A DNA stretch of 52,856 nt from positions 1-52,856 of the forward strand of contig NZ_JAAATY010000051.1 of assembly GCF_013280595.1 (NCBI RefSeq). Direction: 5' to 3'. The stretch comes from Kibdelosporangium persicum. GTDB taxonomy: Bacteria; Actinomycetota; Actinomycetes; Mycobacteriales; Pseudonocardiaceae. How positions within the stretch are numbered: position 1 is the first letter of the stretch; every line of letters begins with the position of its first letter. Of the stretch, positions 19,001 to 27,381 are shown piece after piece. The translations under genes were made by a program, and so were the position numbers. Below the pieces are notes generated by a model, which was not told the origin of the DNA, ran no database searches, and was given only the letters and a program-made list of their open reading frames with translations.

Positions 19001-19873
19001 CGCGACGACCCACCGCGGGTCTCCGCGTGAGATGAGGATTCCGACACGGCCGGCGGGCAACTCGTGCGCGAGCCGGCGGGCGTCGTCGGCCAGTTGCCGG
19101 TAGGTCAGCTCGCCGGTGGCTCCTGCCACCGCACGCCGGCCGGGGAACCGACGGGCGATCTCGTCGAACCGCTCGGTCAGGGTCACCGGGGGGACCGGCC
19201 GGACCGGGCCGCTGATCAGTTCCGGGCCGGTGGATTCGAGCATCCACAAAGGACTTTCCGGGCGGTCGGTGCCTGCCGCGAGCAACGCGGCCGCATGGCG
19301 CAACAGCCCTTGGACCGTTTCGGTCTCGTAGCGGTCCGGATCGAACCGCGCCACCACACGGCTGGGGATGTGGTCGATGTCGAGGAGGAGATCCGCGTCC
19401 TGCCACGGGTCCGGGTCCGACAACACATCGGACGGCGTGCGGAGGCGTACCACGATCGGCGGGACGGTGGCGGCTGGTCGCGTTCGCAGGCCCGCCTGCC
19501 GTGCGGCAAGGGCCTGGAACGCTTCACCGCCAACGACTTCACAGGTCAAAATGCCTCTGGCGGAACCGGGGCGTACCGCGCCGACGCGGACCGTTCGTTC
19601 GGCGGAGAACCGGCTCAGTGCGGCCAGAACCGCGGCCAGCGCCGCATCCGCGGACGCGGTGCCGGTGAGCGGCTCAGCGAGGCGTACGCGGCTGGGCGGA
19701 GGAGCGGCTCCGGTGGCCGTGGCCCGAGGGAAACGGGTCGGCGGATCGGCGATCAGGCTGTCCGCGAATTCCATTGTAGACGATTCTGGACCCGCTGTTC
19801 CGACGGAGCGAATGCGGGCGAAGAACCGCGCGCGGCGATCGGTGTCCGCGAACACCTGTGGCCTGCGCGTCAT
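13079..19873 (-). CDS. Nonribosomal peptide synthetase, (C remnant)-A-T-C-A-T-C
   Basis: 2264 residues from ATG 19873, preceded by GGGGGAT; earlier in-frame codons lack a ribosome site. Domains by eye: residues 1-225 resemble only the tail of a condensation domain and have no HHxxxDG. A1 spans about 230-705 ([11 protein letters not shown] at 370, NGYGPTEAT at 502, ANGKVD at 693). T1 has Ser752 in AGGTSLQ. C spans 805-1235 with HHLVSDG at 930-936. A2 spans 1255-1730. T2 has GGNSLAA near 1772. A final C spans 1828-2264 with HHAAFDG at 1956-1962. By-eye specificity residues of A2 read DAFWLGGTFK, one conservative change from the classical valine code. A1 reads about DVQESGGIGK, which I cannot assign. 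A1 has Arg instead of the usual Lys-Gly after SGSTGSP. No epimerase or thioesterase domain. It heads the leftward operon. Confidence 0.93.
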   Translation of the reverse strand: MTRRPQVFADTDRRARFFARIRSVGTAGPESSTMEFADSLIADPPTRFPRATATGAAPPPSRVRLAEPLTGTASADAALAAVLAALSRFSAERTVRVGAVRPGSARGILTCEVVGGEAFQALAARQAGLRTRPAATVPPIVVRLRTPSDVLSDPDPWQDADLLLDIDHIPSRVVARFDPDRYETETVQGLLRHAAALLAAGTDRPESPLWMLESTGPELISGPVRPVPPVTLTERFDEIARRFPGRRAVAGATGELTYRQLADDARRLAHELPAGRVGILISRGDPRWVVACLGALYAGAAWIPLDPDTPARRADELFKQAEVAAVVTDRQFDGPWRTVDLNADAGRIARNPPEPPGIKAHHRDAAYGIYTSGSTGSPRAVIVEHVNVVNFVNAMRTMFELTHEDRVLQYASPGFDVWVQEVFSALLTGASLWIAGDEQRLSVEELSRVLVAERITVAELPPVLMDSMNPARFPDLRIASVGGEPFPGSLVTRWSPGRRVVNGYGPTEATIGVIYTDCAGIMRTPPPIGRPVDNHRCHVLDEWLRPVPRGAVGELYLGGAGLARGYLGDPARTAARFVADPFTGDGGRLYRTGDLVRVDAAGDIVFVGRADRQVKVRGQRVELGEIESALLAHPSVRSAVVDLTGTGDRRTVVAYVVSSGIDPAELRKELSERLPAYMVPGRIVAVDRIPVNANGKVDMSALAERLPPAAPPSTPAGLTGLQRRLHDECVAKVMPDLGLAAEDNLFTAGGTSLQLIRLIALVRQQFGVDVPVTEFLSTPTVARLAEIVAAGGQDVAPLPRAPRDGELPLSPGQRSLWFMDSLVPHRAAYHVLEAHRLRGTLDVECLRRAVEALVERHEALRSPIRVRDGVPYQVVAPVGRVEWDVTSGRAVDDVLAERFAVPFDLGSGRLLRATLIRVHENEHVLCLVMHHLVSDGRSTEVLFEELSALYEAFLAGHRPELPDPPVRYADFAWWQHQLSHGSEMDAQLERWRAALEGAPAEAELPLDRPRPAVLSHRGGVVRFTLGEDVGAAAGALSRNAGTTLFTVLLSGFVAVLARYSRSRDVVVGIPVANRTRAELDRVVGFLSGMLALRLDCADDPTFAELLARAVRATNTAYASQDVPFERLVEELAPERDLSRNPVFQVTFQVYDAPADSLRLPGITVEPVEFDTGVCQFDLSLVIQVSRDGRLVGSIGYSTDLFDASTVDRFAEHYQVLIADALAHPDRRISRLAMLAPDTPPGLTGPPVRTDEPVATLVARQATRTPDSPAVGRMTYAELNAAANRLAHLLIRHGAGPERIIAIHATGQDLVVAQLAVFRTGGAYLPIDPDYPAERIRFMLDDSGATAVLTTLSKVDEFDHAVAIDAPGLDALPTDDPGVVVHPDNLAYVMYTSGSTGRPKGVEVTHRAITRLVHGLEHLGIGPDDTFLHLAPAAFDASTFEIWTPLVHGARLAVWPPGPVGPRELGAVLAAEGVSVLWLTSQLTNLIVDTAPEALAPLRLLLTGGEALSPPHIRRLSAALPGLTVVNGYGPTETTTFCATHVAGTAPQPRSIPLGRPIGGTTLRVLDPWLCPVPPGAQGELWVGGAGVARGYHGLPGLTAERFVPDPFGEPGSRLYRSGDLVRLRADGLIEFEGRADNQVKLRGYRIEPGEIAAVLVEHTDVRDAYVMLSGDGFVAELVAYVVAGDGIDGEALRHYLKQRIPRYMVPGAFVLLDTLPLSANGKVDRTALPGAPDRAMRYIAPRTSHEIVVAQVWQEVVGTERVGTGDNFFTLGGNSLAAAQVVARVAERLGVTPSLSSLFAHPVLADFARHLAELDTAPRRETGRHAGPAPLSPAQQRLWFLDQLQPGRPTYNVALGLRLRGALDANALRRALTEIVRRHEVLRSRFALGEDGWPVQHVEPIDVFKVDDAIAESVDDAVRLAEEDARQPFDLAVAPLIRARLIRVADDEHMLSLTVHHAAFDGWSTEVLLTELATAYRAGPAALPPIVSQYRDFAAADRVRPAPEEGLVYWRRRLAGLPRLELPTDRPRPVRPTGTGRRHRFTLLSGNDTEKLADVCAEHEVTEFMVLLAAFQATMAVHTGRTDIVLGTPVSGRTDAKLEPLIGFFVNTVVLRTDLSGDPSFGELLARARETALGAYTHQDVPFEQLVSDLNPRRDALYSPLFQVIFSVQDIRGRALDLPGLRADVLDIYTGTAKFDLDVALTLSAGHVSGTVEYNADIFDPPGIERVFDQFGHVLRTALHDPGTRLSTMPAGNSRRTPERKSTR

Positions 19874-20017
19874 TGATCCCCCTACCCCAGCAATGCGGAT
19901 CACGGTCGACTGTACCGTCGCGGCCACTCACTATCTACCCTGCGGAAAGGGTGACACCACCCGGTTGCGGCGGTATGGTCCCAAGTGCGGTGGCGCCGAG
20001 CGGTGAGTGGGGGACGT
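19874..20017. other. Divergent promoter region, NRPS versus acyl-CoA dehydrogenase operon
   Basis: 144 bp between two divergent operons. Both flanking start codons have GGGGGA-type ribosome sites. No clear -35/-10 or operator palindrome was found, but both promoters must lie here. Confidence 0.5.
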
Positions 20018-21088
20018 ATGGACTTCGGCCATACGCCGGAAGAGGCTGATTTCCGCGATCATGTCCGTGATCATTTACGCGGCATGGTGTCCGATGCGGA
20101 AATGTCCGGCGCCGACGAGCGGCCGCTCTACCGGCGGCTGGGCGCTGCCGGGCTGCTCGGTGTGGCGTGGCCGGTGGAATACGGTGGTCAGGGCCGCTCC
20201 ACGGTTTTCCAGTCCATTGTCAGCGAGGAGATCGTCCGGGCGGGAATACCGGACGCGCTATTCGTCAACGGAATCCTGACCGTTGGACGGCTGGTGCTCA
20301 ACGCGGGCACCCCGGCGCAGAGATCCCGGCTGCTGCCCGGCCTCGCGAGCGGCGAGATATTCGCCGGAGTCCTCTACACCGAACCGGAGGCGGGGTCCGA
20401 TCTGGCGGCGCTGAGTACCACGGCGATTCCGGTGAAGGACGGATTCGTGTTGTCCGGGACGAAAGTGTTCGGCCTGAAGTCCGGAATCGCCGACGTCGGA
20501 CTGTGCGCGGCGCGCGTTCCCGGCCGGGGCGGATATGCGGAGATCACGCTCTTCCTCGTCGACATGCGGGCTGAAGGCGTGCACATCACGGCTCTGGACG
20601 GACTGCCTGAAGAGCGATTCCACGTGGTCGAGCTCGACGACGTGCGGGTGACGCCGGACGATGTCGTCGGCGGCCTGGGCAACGGATGGTCGATGGTGCT
20701 CGAGGCACTGCCCTACGAACGGATCGGTTTCGATTTCTCGATACGCGCCGAGCGGTGGTACGGCCTGGTGAGGCAGACCGGTGACGACCCGGCCGATACC
20801 GTCACGTCAGCCCGCTATGCGGCCAGAGTCGAGGCGGCCCGGCTGTTGTCGTGGAAAGCCTCGGCTGCCGTCGATTCCGTGTCCACAAGCGTGGCGAAAT
20901 GGTATGGCAGTGAACTGGCGGCGGAACTCGCGGGCTGGGCGGTACGAAAGCACGCCCCGGATATCCCGGCGGAGGTGGAGCGGGCATACCGGGAGGCGCC
21001 CGGACTGACCCTGTCCGGCGGTACGTCGGAGATGATGCTGCAGACGCTGGCCCAGCACCTGCCGGACACCGTGGACCGGGTGGGCTGA
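20018..21088 (+). CDS. Acyl-CoA dehydrogenase family protein, large subunit
   Basis: 356-residue flavoprotein from ATG 20018 (GGGGGA seven bases upstream). It has the ACAD N-terminal helical domain, the middle-domain signature YTEPEAGSDLAAL for FAD/substrate contact, FSGTKVFG-like strand LSGTKVFG, and a C-terminal helical part ending in GGTSEMM. That is close to, but shorter than, a usual 380-400-residue ACAD, and the C-terminal domain looks reduced. The catalytic Glu cannot be placed with confidence. It is separated by one base from a second, shorter ACAD-like gene, as in heteromeric ACADs of actinobacterial steroid catabolism (known of that group). It could desaturate an acyl or aminoacyl chain on CoA or a carrier for the NRPS product (inference). 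Confidence 0.85.
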   Translation: MDFGHTPEEADFRDHVRDHLRGMVSDAEMSGADERPLYRRLGAAGLLGVAWPVEYGGQGRSTVFQSIVSEEIVRAGIPDALFVNGILTVGRLVLNAGTPAQRSRLLPGLASGEIFAGVLYTEPEAGSDLAALSTTAIPVKDGFVLSGTKVFGLKSGIADVGLCAARVPGRGGYAEITLFLVDMRAEGVHITALDGLPEERFHVVELDDVRVTPDDVVGGLGNGWSMVLEALPYERIGFDFSIRAERWYGLVRQTGDDPADTVTSARYAARVEAARLLSWKASAAVDSVSTSVAKWYGSELAAELAGWAVRKHAPDIPAEVERAYREAPGLTLSGGTSEMMLQTLAQHLPDTVDRVG

Positions 21089-21089
21089 C

Positions 21090-21725
21090 ATGCGCCTGGA
21101 ATACGACGAGAACCAGCGTGACCTCGCCCGTGCGCTGCGCGCCAAGCTGGCCGGGACCGACCCCGACGACGTCCGCGACTGCCTGGCTGAGCTGGACGTC
21201 TACGCCATCGAGACCTCGCTCCGCCTGGGCCTGGGCCTGGGCGTGGTCGTCTGCGAGGAACTCGGCCGCCACGCCGCCCGCGACGACTACCGGGAGAGGA
21301 CCGGCGGCGATCGGACCGGGGAATGGCTCCGGCAGGCCGCGTACCTGCTCGGACTGGCCGCGGGTGCGCACCGGCTGGCGGTGCGTCGCGCGTTCCGGCG
21401 CAGGCAGTTCGGCCAGGCCCTCGCGGACCGGCAGGCCATCGCGTTCCCCTTGGCGGCTCAGTTCGCGCAGTTGGAGGCGGTCCGGCTGCTCGTGCACCGC
21501 GCGGCCTGGCTGGCCGATCACGGTGAGGACGCTGGACAGGCGGCCGCCCGGGCGTTGGCCTACGCCGCCGAGCAAGCCTTGGAGGTCACCGCGTGGGCCG
21601 TACACGTGCACGGTGCGTACGGTCTGACCAGGCATGCCCCGGTGCATCGGTATTACGAACTGGCATTACAGGAGGCCACGCATTACGGCGACCCAGCGCG
21701 GCTATGGCAGATCGCAGGGCCCTGA
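21090..21725 (+). CDS. Acyl-CoA dehydrogenase-like small subunit
   Basis: 211-residue protein corresponding mainly to the C-terminal helical domain of acyl-CoA dehydrogenases. It has RRQFGQALADRQAIAFPLA, the conserved FGxxLxxxQxxxFxLA region, and later VHVHGAYGLTRHAPVHRYY, which matches the Q(M)HGGxGYT-type cofactor segment. The middle beta-domain is missing, so it is unlikely to work alone. It starts one base after the larger ACAD gene and probably forms a heteromer with it. The pair of one near-full and one short subunit parallels FadE-type alpha2beta2 enzymes (established for steroid-degrading actinobacteria); the application here is inference. Confidence 0.75.
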   Translation: MRLEYDENQRDLARALRAKLAGTDPDDVRDCLAELDVYAIETSLRLGLGLGVVVCEELGRHAARDDYRERTGGDRTGEWLRQAAYLLGLAAGAHRLAVRRAFRRRQFGQALADRQAIAFPLAAQFAQLEAVRLLVHRAAWLADHGEDAGQAAARALAYAAEQALEVTAWAVHVHGAYGLTRHAPVHRYYELALQEATHYGDPARLWQIAGP

Positions 21726-21737
21726 CAGGAGGCGAGG

Positions 21738-22478
21738 ATGCGTGTAGCCATAGTGACCGGCGCCGGCCGCGGTATCGGCGCCGCCACCGCGTCACGTCTG
21801 TCCGCTCACGGCCTGGCCGTGGCCGTCCTGGACCGTGACAAGCCCGCGAGCGAACGAACGGCCACGGACATCGCCTCTTCCGGCGGGACAGCGGTCGCCA
21901 TCGCCGCCGATGTCGCGAATCCGGCGCAGGTCAAGGACGCGGTCGCGCTCGTCGCCGAGCAGTTGGGACCGCCGCTCGTGCTGGTCAACAACGCGGGCGT
22001 GACCAGCGACCGGCCGCTGGCGGAGATGACGGAGGACGACTGGGACCTGGTGCTGGGTGTCAACCTGCGCGCGCACTTCCTGATGTGCCGCGCCGTCCTG
22101 CCGCACATGCGGCGCGAGGGCTGGGGCCGGATCGTGAACGTGTCCAGCATGGCCGCGAACGGCACCGCCAACCAGGCCAACTACTGTGCGGCCAAGGCAG
22201 GCGTACAGGGCCTGACCCGTGCCCTGGCCGTCGAGCTGGGCCCCGAGGGGATCACCGTGAACGCCGTGGCGCCCGGCTACATCGCCACGGAGATGACCGA
22301 GACCAGCGCGGGCAAAGCCGGTTTCGCCCGCGCACAGCGCGTGGTGGCCGCGCAGACGCCGATGCGCCGGGTGGGTACGCCGGCCGACGTCGCCGAGACC
22401 ATCGCGTTCCTGGCCGATGTGGACTCCGGGTTCATCACCGGTCAGGTCGTGCCTGTGACAGGTGGCCTGATGGTCTGA
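21738..22478 (+). CDS. SDR family oxidoreductase 1 (FabG-like)
   Basis: 246-residue classical short-chain dehydrogenase: cofactor motif TGAGRGIG near residue 8, NNAG, catalytic Ser in NVSSMAAN, and Tyr-Lys in YCAAK. It has the C-terminal TGQVVPVTGG motif typical of 3-oxoacyl-ACP reductases, and RDK after the second strand is compatible with NAD(P)(H). It follows the two ACAD genes with a short gap and a GGAGG site (the sequence AGGAGGCGAGG before the ATG). Its closest match in the window is SDR 3 (24485-25240), with shared stretches through AGVQGLTR and VAAQTP. Together with the ACAD pair it could run beta-oxidation-like steps on a precursor (inference). Confidence 0.88.
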   Translation: MRVAIVTGAGRGIGAATASRLSAHGLAVAVLDRDKPASERTATDIASSGGTAVAIAADVANPAQVKDAVALVAEQLGPPLVLVNNAGVTSDRPLAEMTEDDWDLVLGVNLRAHFLMCRAVLPHMRREGWGRIVNVSSMAANGTANQANYCAAKAGVQGLTRALAVELGPEGITVNAVAPGYIATEMTETSAGKAGFARAQRVVAAQTPMRRVGTPADVAETIAFLADVDSGFITGQVVPVTGGLMV

Positions 22479-22485
22479 ACTCTGA

Positions 22486-23670
22486 TCACCTGCGGGTGAC
22501 GGCCGTCGGGAGGTGCAGGAAGCCGCGCGCCTCGGCCGCGGCGACGCGGCGTAGGCCGCTGGTGTCGATGTCGTAGTCGCTGAACCTGCTGACGAGTTCG
22601 CGCAGGGCGACGCGGGCCTGCAGGCGAGCGAGACGGACGCCGAGGCAGCGGTGCCTGCCGGTACCGAAGGTCACCTTCGCCGGCGACAGGCGGGTCACGT
22701 CGTACCGGTCCGGATCGGCGAAGACGTCCGGATCCCGGTTGGCCGAGCCGGGCAGCATCAGGACCTTGGCACCCGCGGGGATGACCACGCCGTGCCGCTC
22801 GATGTCGACCACCGCCATGCGGGCGGCGAATTGGTTCGGGGTGTCGAAGCGCAGTGTCTCCTCGACCCATCCGGAAATGTTTCCCGCGAACGCGAGCTCA
22901 CGTTGCGACGGATGACGCCACGCCCAGTACCACGCGTTTCCGAGCAGCTGGATCACAGTGTCGTTGCCCGCCGCCGTCAGCAGGTTCAGAAAACCGACGA
23001 TCTCCTCGGGGCTGACCTTCTGGCCGGGTCCGGAGATGGCCAGCAGGTGGGAGACCAGATCGTCGGCGGGCGCTCGGCCACGAATCTCGATCAGGCCGCC
23101 GAAGTACTCCATCAACGCGAGCGTCGCCTCGATCGCGGCGATCGGGGCGTCGTGGGTCCCGTTCTCCCTCTCCACGACCTTGTCGGCCAGTTCCTGGATC
23201 AGCCCGTGATCATTTTCCGGTACGCCGATCAACAGGCACAGGACTCTCATCGGGAAGCGGTCGACGAAATCGGCCACGAAATCGAACCGATCGGGAACCT
23301 CGTCGAGCAGGTCACGGACCATCCGGCCGACGGCCGGTTCGAGAGACGCTATCCGCCTGCTGCCGAAAAACGTCGTCACCGCCGAGCGGACACGCGTGTG
23401 CATGGGCGGGTCCATGGCGAGAACCGACGCGTACTTGTACGCGTTCGGTCCCCAGCTGGCCGGTTCGATGCTGTTTCCGTTCGCGTTGGAAAAACGGTCG
23501 CCGTCGAGCAGGAAAGCCGTCACGTCCGCGTGCCGCGACACCGCCCAGAAGTCCAGTTGCGAGTTGTGGTACACCGGCGCGGCTGCCCGCAGCCGCGCGT
23601 AAACCGGGTAGGGATCCGCACGCACGTTCTCGTCATAGGGATCGTAGTGGACTTTCTCGGCGATCCTCAT
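22486..23670 (-). CDS. Cytochrome P450
   Basis: 394-residue bacterial class I P450. I-helix AAGNDTV (the acid/alcohol pair as Asp-Thr), K-helix EETLR, and heme loop FGTGRHRCLG with the Cys342 ligand. The N-terminus is soluble without a membrane anchor. It is convergent with SDR 1 (7-bp gap) and divergent from SDR 2 with only 60 bp between starts, so it has its own promoter. No ferredoxin or reductase gene is in the window, so electrons must come from elsewhere. A tailoring hydroxylation of a building block or of the peptide is likely; the substrate cannot be told. Confidence 0.93.
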   Translation of the reverse strand: MRIAEKVHYDPYDENVRADPYPVYARLRAAAPVYHNSQLDFWAVSRHADVTAFLLDGDRFSNANGNSIEPASWGPNAYKYASVLAMDPPMHTRVRSAVTTFFGSRRIASLEPAVGRMVRDLLDEVPDRFDFVADFVDRFPMRVLCLLIGVPENDHGLIQELADKVVERENGTHDAPIAAIEATLALMEYFGGLIEIRGRAPADDLVSHLLAISGPGQKVSPEEIVGFLNLLTAAGNDTVIQLLGNAWYWAWRHPSQRELAFAGNISGWVEETLRFDTPNQFAARMAVVDIERHGVVIPAGAKVLMLPGSANRDPDVFADPDRYDVTRLSPAKVTFGTGRHRCLGVRLARLQARVALRELVSRFSDYDIDTSGLRRVAAAEARGFLHLPTAVTRR

Positions 23671-23730
23671 GTGTCCTCACTCTATGCGAACGATATTCCT
23701 GCGACAAGCGTTCCCTGATACGCTCTTGGA

Positions 23731-24477
23731 ATGGGGTCACCAGCACTTTCCGGACGCACCGCACTGGTCACCGGCGGGTCCCGCGGAATAGGCCGCGCGG
23801 TGGTCGAACGGCTCGCCGCCGACGGCGCGGCAGTGGCATTCAGCTACCGGCAGAGCGAGGACACCGCGATACTCCTCGCCAACGAACTGTCCACCGCGGG
23901 GACACCCGTGCGCGCCATCAGGGCCGATATGGTCTCGGTGGCGGATGTGCGCAGGATGTTCGCCGAGGCGGTCGAATTCCTCGGTGGTCTCGATATCGTC
24001 GTCAACAACGCAGGAGAAACTCTGGTGTCGGCCATCGGCGACACCACGGAAGAGGATTTCGACCGGGTGATGGCGGTGAACGTGAAGGCGACGTTCTTCG
24101 CCATGCAGGAGGCGTCCCGCAAGCTGCGCCGCGGCGGCCGGATCATCAACGTGTCCTCTGCCAACACGGTGCTGCACGCGCCGGGGATCGCCGTCTACGC
24201 CGCGTCGAAGGCCGCGATCGAGCAGTTCACCCTGGTGGCCGCGCGTGAACTGGGCATCCGCCAGATCACGGTGAACACCGTGTCGCCCGGTCCGGTCGAC
24301 ACGGACATGCTGCGCCAGTCACAGCCGCCGGAGGCGCTCGACATGGCGGCGGCGATGACTCCTTTGCGGCGACTGGGAAAACCGGACGACATCGCGGACG
24401 TGATCGCGTTCCTCGCCGGGCCGGGCGCGCGGTGGCTGACCGGCCAGAACCTGCGTGCCGCGGGTGGATTGGCGTGA
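23731..24477 (+). CDS. SDR family oxidoreductase 2
   Basis: 248-residue classical SDR with TGGSRGIG near residue 14, NNAGE, catalytic Ser in NVSSANT and Tyr-Lys in YAASK, ending in WLTGQNLRAAGGLA. It is more distant from the other two SDRs, with a different loop before the active site (LRRGGRIINVSS, as in glucose dehydrogenase/FabG-like subfamilies). The ATG at 23731 has no clear Shine-Dalgarno sequence and lies close to the divergent P450, so its mRNA could be leaderless or have a very short leader. It is followed after 7 bp by SDR 3. Confidence 0.87.
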   Translation: MGSPALSGRTALVTGGSRGIGRAVVERLAADGAAVAFSYRQSEDTAILLANELSTAGTPVRAIRADMVSVADVRRMFAEAVEFLGGLDIVVNNAGETLVSAIGDTTEEDFDRVMAVNVKATFFAMQEASRKLRRGGRIINVSSANTVLHAPGIAVYAASKAAIEQFTLVAARELGIRQITVNTVSPGPVDTDMLRQSQPPEALDMAAAMTPLRRLGKPDDIADVIAFLAGPGARWLTGQNLRAAGGLA

Positions 24478-24484
24478 TGCTCCG

Positions 24485-25240
24485 ATGACCGAGCAGCGAA
24501 CCGCGATCGTCACCGGCGCCGCGAGGGGAATCGGTGCGGCGACGGCCTTGAGGCTCGCCGCCCGCGGCGATCGGGTCGCCGTGATCGATGTGGACGGTGA
24601 GGGGTGCGAGCGCACGGCCGGCCGAATCACGACCGAGGGCGGTACAGGACTGGCCGTGCGAACGGATGTGGCGGTCCAGGAGGAGGTCCGCGCCGCGGTC
24701 GACGAGGTCGCCGACCGGCTCGGCCCGCCCGCGATCCTGGTCAACAACGCCGGAATCGTGCGCGACCACCTGCTCGAGGACATCTCCCGCGCGGACTGGG
24801 ACGCGGTGCTCGACGTCAACCTGCGCGGTGCTTTCCTGATGTGCCAAGCGGTCGCGCCCCACATGGTGCGGCAGGGATGGGGCCGGATCGTGAACCTGTC
24901 GAGCACATCGGCCAACGGCAGCAGGGAACAGGCCAACTACGCGTCCGCCAAAGCCGGTGTGCAGGGCCTGACCCGGACGCTGGCGATCGAACTGGGCCCT
25001 GCCGGGATCACTGTGAACGCGATCGCGCCGGGGTACATCATCAGCGACATGACCGCGGCGACCGCCGCCCGGCTCGGGGTGGACTTCGGTGAGTTCCAGA
25101 AGATCGTCGCGGCGCAGACGCCCGTGCGCCGCGTCGGCACACCGCACGACATCGCGCACACGGTGGCGTTCCTGACCAGCGAGGGGGCCGGGTTCGTCAC
25201 CGGTCAGGTCGTGTACGTCACCGGCGGTGTCGTGCGCTGA
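24485..25240 (+). CDS. SDR family oxidoreductase 3 (FabG-like paralog)
   Basis: 251-residue classical SDR: TGAARGIG, NNAG, Ser in NLSSTSANG and Tyr-Lys in YASAK, with the C-terminal GFVTGQVVYVTGG. The start at ATG 24485 follows SDR 2 by 7 bp, so the two are co-transcribed. It is a clear paralog of SDR 1 (shared GWGRIVN, AGVQGLTR, VAAQTP and RRVGTP segments at the same positions), suggesting duplication within the cluster. It is convergent with radical SAM 3, whose stop is 22 bp away. Two FabG-like enzymes would suit two ketoreductions or dehydrogenations on the same type of substrate (inference). Confidence 0.88.
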   Translation: MTEQRTAIVTGAARGIGAATALRLAARGDRVAVIDVDGEGCERTAGRITTEGGTGLAVRTDVAVQEEVRAAVDEVADRLGPPAILVNNAGIVRDHLLEDISRADWDAVLDVNLRGAFLMCQAVAPHMVRQGWGRIVNLSSTSANGSREQANYASAKAGVQGLTRTLAIELGPAGITVNAIAPGYIISDMTAATAARLGVDFGEFQKIVAAQTPVRRVGTPHDIAHTVAFLTSEGAGFVTGQVVYVTGGVVR

Positions 25241-25262
25241 ACCGTCTGGCGGGGTGGCCATG

Positions 25263-27173
25263 TCAGCCCGCCAGTGCGCCGGTTTCGGCGAGCAGCAGCG
25301 GGGTCCACTCGGGCAGCATCTCCCGCAGGTGCAACGTCATGCCCTGGCAGTAGGAGATGTTCTCCTCAAGGGTGCGGTGCCGCAGGTAGGGCAGTTTGCG
25401 CCGGGCCGGGTGGCGCAACAGCACGGGGCCGTCCAGCCGCTGGCCCGCCATGTCCAATTCGGACAGCAACGTCGTGGCACGCGGCGGGGCGGTCACCTGG
25501 AAGGCGTTGCCACGGTAAGGTTCCACCGTGATCCGCTCGAACGGGTAATCGGGCAGGCGGGCGCGCTCGGAGTAGATGTACGGCCGGGCGAGCAGATCCA
25601 GTTCGAACATCGTACGCGCGTCCGGATCGCTCCAGAAGGGCTGGCCCGCGACGAAGTCGGCCAGCAGGCCGTCGAACTCGGCGCGGTTCGCGTGCAACGT
25701 CAGGTGCGCCAGCCGACCGGCGTTGAGCAGGTAGTAGTTGCCCAGCCCGGCAACGGACTCGGCCAGGAACCGGCAGATCTCGGAGTCGTCGCGGCGCTTG
25801 AAGTACGCCACTGCCTCGGCGTACAGGTCACCGAAGGCGAGCTGCCCGGTCCGGTCGAGGTGGTTGGCCAGGTAGTACAGGCCGCGCAGGTTGTACAGGC
25901 TCTGCATGGCGTAGTAGAGCCAGACTCCCTCGTCGTAGTCCTGCTCGGTGACCCAGTTGGTGGCGACCACGACCTCGGCCTCAGCCACCTCGTCGGGAAC
26001 CCTGCGAACCCGCACGCCGAGCACCTCACGGCTGTTGTAGATCGGCGTGTTGTGCAGCAGCAGCTGTGGATAGACCAGGATGGTGTCGGCCTGCGAGCGG
26101 CACAGCTCGGTCAGCCCGTTCTTGAACGTCTCGGTCGTCTCACCCGGCAACGGCCAGATCATCTCGATGTACGAGCTGATCTTCTGTTCCCGCAGGGTGC
26201 GCTGCAGCGCGGTGTACGTCTCCGCGCGGATGTTGCTGCGGTCGATCAGCCGCAACACGTCGGAATCCATGGACTGCAGCGAGATCGGCTGACTGGTCAG
26301 CAGGCCGCCGTCGACGAGGATCCTGGTGATGTCGGCGACCCGGTCCGGCTTGTTCTTCGCCGCGTTCATCGAGATCACTTGCGGGTACCCGGTTCTGTTG
26401 CTGCACTCCACCATGTGCCGGGTGAAGTCCACGTCCCTCGGCGCCATGCCCCAGTTGGCGTCGGCCAGGAAGATCGTGGTGAACTCGTTCTCGCTCATCC
26501 AGGTGATGTCCGCCAGCACCCGGTCGGTCTCGAACCGGTTCACCTTCGAGTTGGTCGCCGCGCCCCAGAAACAGAAGCCGCAGTTGTACGGGCAACCGCG
26601 ATTGGTCTCCAGGATGGCGAACGTGTACTTGCCCTTCTCGAAGTAACCCGCGGTGAACGGCGACGGGATCTCGGTCAGATCCTTGATCCGTTCCGGCCGT
26701 TCGGTGGTGACCAGATCGCCGTCGCGCCAGAAGCTGATGCCCTGCACCTGTGCGAAATCCGGCTCGCCGGTCAGCAGCTGGCGCAGGTACTGGTGAAAAC
26801 TTCGTTCGCCTTCTCCGTTGCACACCACGATGTTCGTGCGCTCCGGTGGCACGTAACTGCTCGCGTGGCTCATCACCTGCGGCCCGCCGAGGATGAACTG
26901 CGCGTCCGGGAGTGCCGAGCCCAACCGGGCGAGGATCCAGCGCACCAGCTCCATGTTCCAGACGTAGCAACTCAACGCGTACACGTCACTGGCACGGCTT
27001 TCCAGTTCCGCGGCGACCACCTCGCGGTCAGCGGTCACGGGCGCGTCGTAGATGTCGAGCTCGAAAGCGGCCTCGATGTCCGGGTCCTTGCTGGCGTAGC
27101 TCTTCAGGTAGGCGGAGGCGAGCGGGATTATCTTGTCGAACGCGGTGAGTTCGACGAGAGTGACGTTCTTCAT
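25263..27173 (-). CDS. B12-binding radical SAM enzyme 3 (distal paralog)
   Basis: 636-residue third member of the local family: cobalamin-binding part with CYVWNM and GGPQVMSH, radical SAM motif at Cys194, Cys198 and Cys201 (RGCPYNCGFCFWG), and C-terminal part ending in HLREMLPEW. It is more diverged from paralogs 1 and 2 than those are from each other. ATG 27173 is preceded by GGGGGAT at about 10 bases; an ATG at 27191 has no ribosome site. It is a single-gene unit, divergent from the LysK-like operon and convergent with SDR 3. Three homologous enzymes in one NRPS cluster suggest repeated modification of equivalent carbons or of several residues (inference). Confidence 0.85.
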   Translation of the reverse strand: MKNVTLVELTAFDKIIPLASAYLKSYASKDPDIEAAFELDIYDAPVTADREVVAAELESRASDVYALSCYVWNMELVRWILARLGSALPDAQFILGGPQVMSHASSYVPPERTNIVVCNGEGERSFHQYLRQLLTGEPDFAQVQGISFWRDGDLVTTERPERIKDLTEIPSPFTAGYFEKGKYTFAILETNRGCPYNCGFCFWGAATNSKVNRFETDRVLADITWMSENEFTTIFLADANWGMAPRDVDFTRHMVECSNRTGYPQVISMNAAKNKPDRVADITRILVDGGLLTSQPISLQSMDSDVLRLIDRSNIRAETYTALQRTLREQKISSYIEMIWPLPGETTETFKNGLTELCRSQADTILVYPQLLLHNTPIYNSREVLGVRVRRVPDEVAEAEVVVATNWVTEQDYDEGVWLYYAMQSLYNLRGLYYLANHLDRTGQLAFGDLYAEAVAYFKRRDDSEICRFLAESVAGLGNYYLLNAGRLAHLTLHANRAEFDGLLADFVAGQPFWSDPDARTMFELDLLARPYIYSERARLPDYPFERITVEPYRGNAFQVTAPPRATTLLSELDMAGQRLDGPVLLRHPARRKLPYLRHRTLEENISYCQGMTLHLREMLPEWTPLLLAETGALAG

Positions 27174-27381
27174 CGTTCGCGGATCCCCCATTCAGCCCGA
27201 CGACGTCACCGCGCCGCATACCGGCAGGCCTTGCATCCGACCGTCCCAGCATGCACGTTCCCGCACCGCTTGTGAAGGGTGCACGACCAATGCGGCCGAA
27301 GGGTGGCGAAGCAACCGTGATCGTGCGATGGTGGATACCTGGTGGGTGTGCGCACACGGCTGGGGGAAGCGAGGCCGGGAC
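27174..27381. promoter_or_regulatory. Divergent promoter region with 12-bp palindrome
   Basis: 208 bp between the third radical SAM gene and the carrier-protein operon. A perfect palindrome GTGTGCGCACAC lies at 27346-27357, 25 bp before the chosen start of the LysK-like gene. It could be an operator, but short GC palindromes are common in this genome type. Confidence 0.35.

Noticed and set aside
27133-27381. N-terminal extension of the LysK-like protein to 27133
   Set aside because: It would overlap the divergent radical SAM 3 coding start and shows no homology-like pattern.
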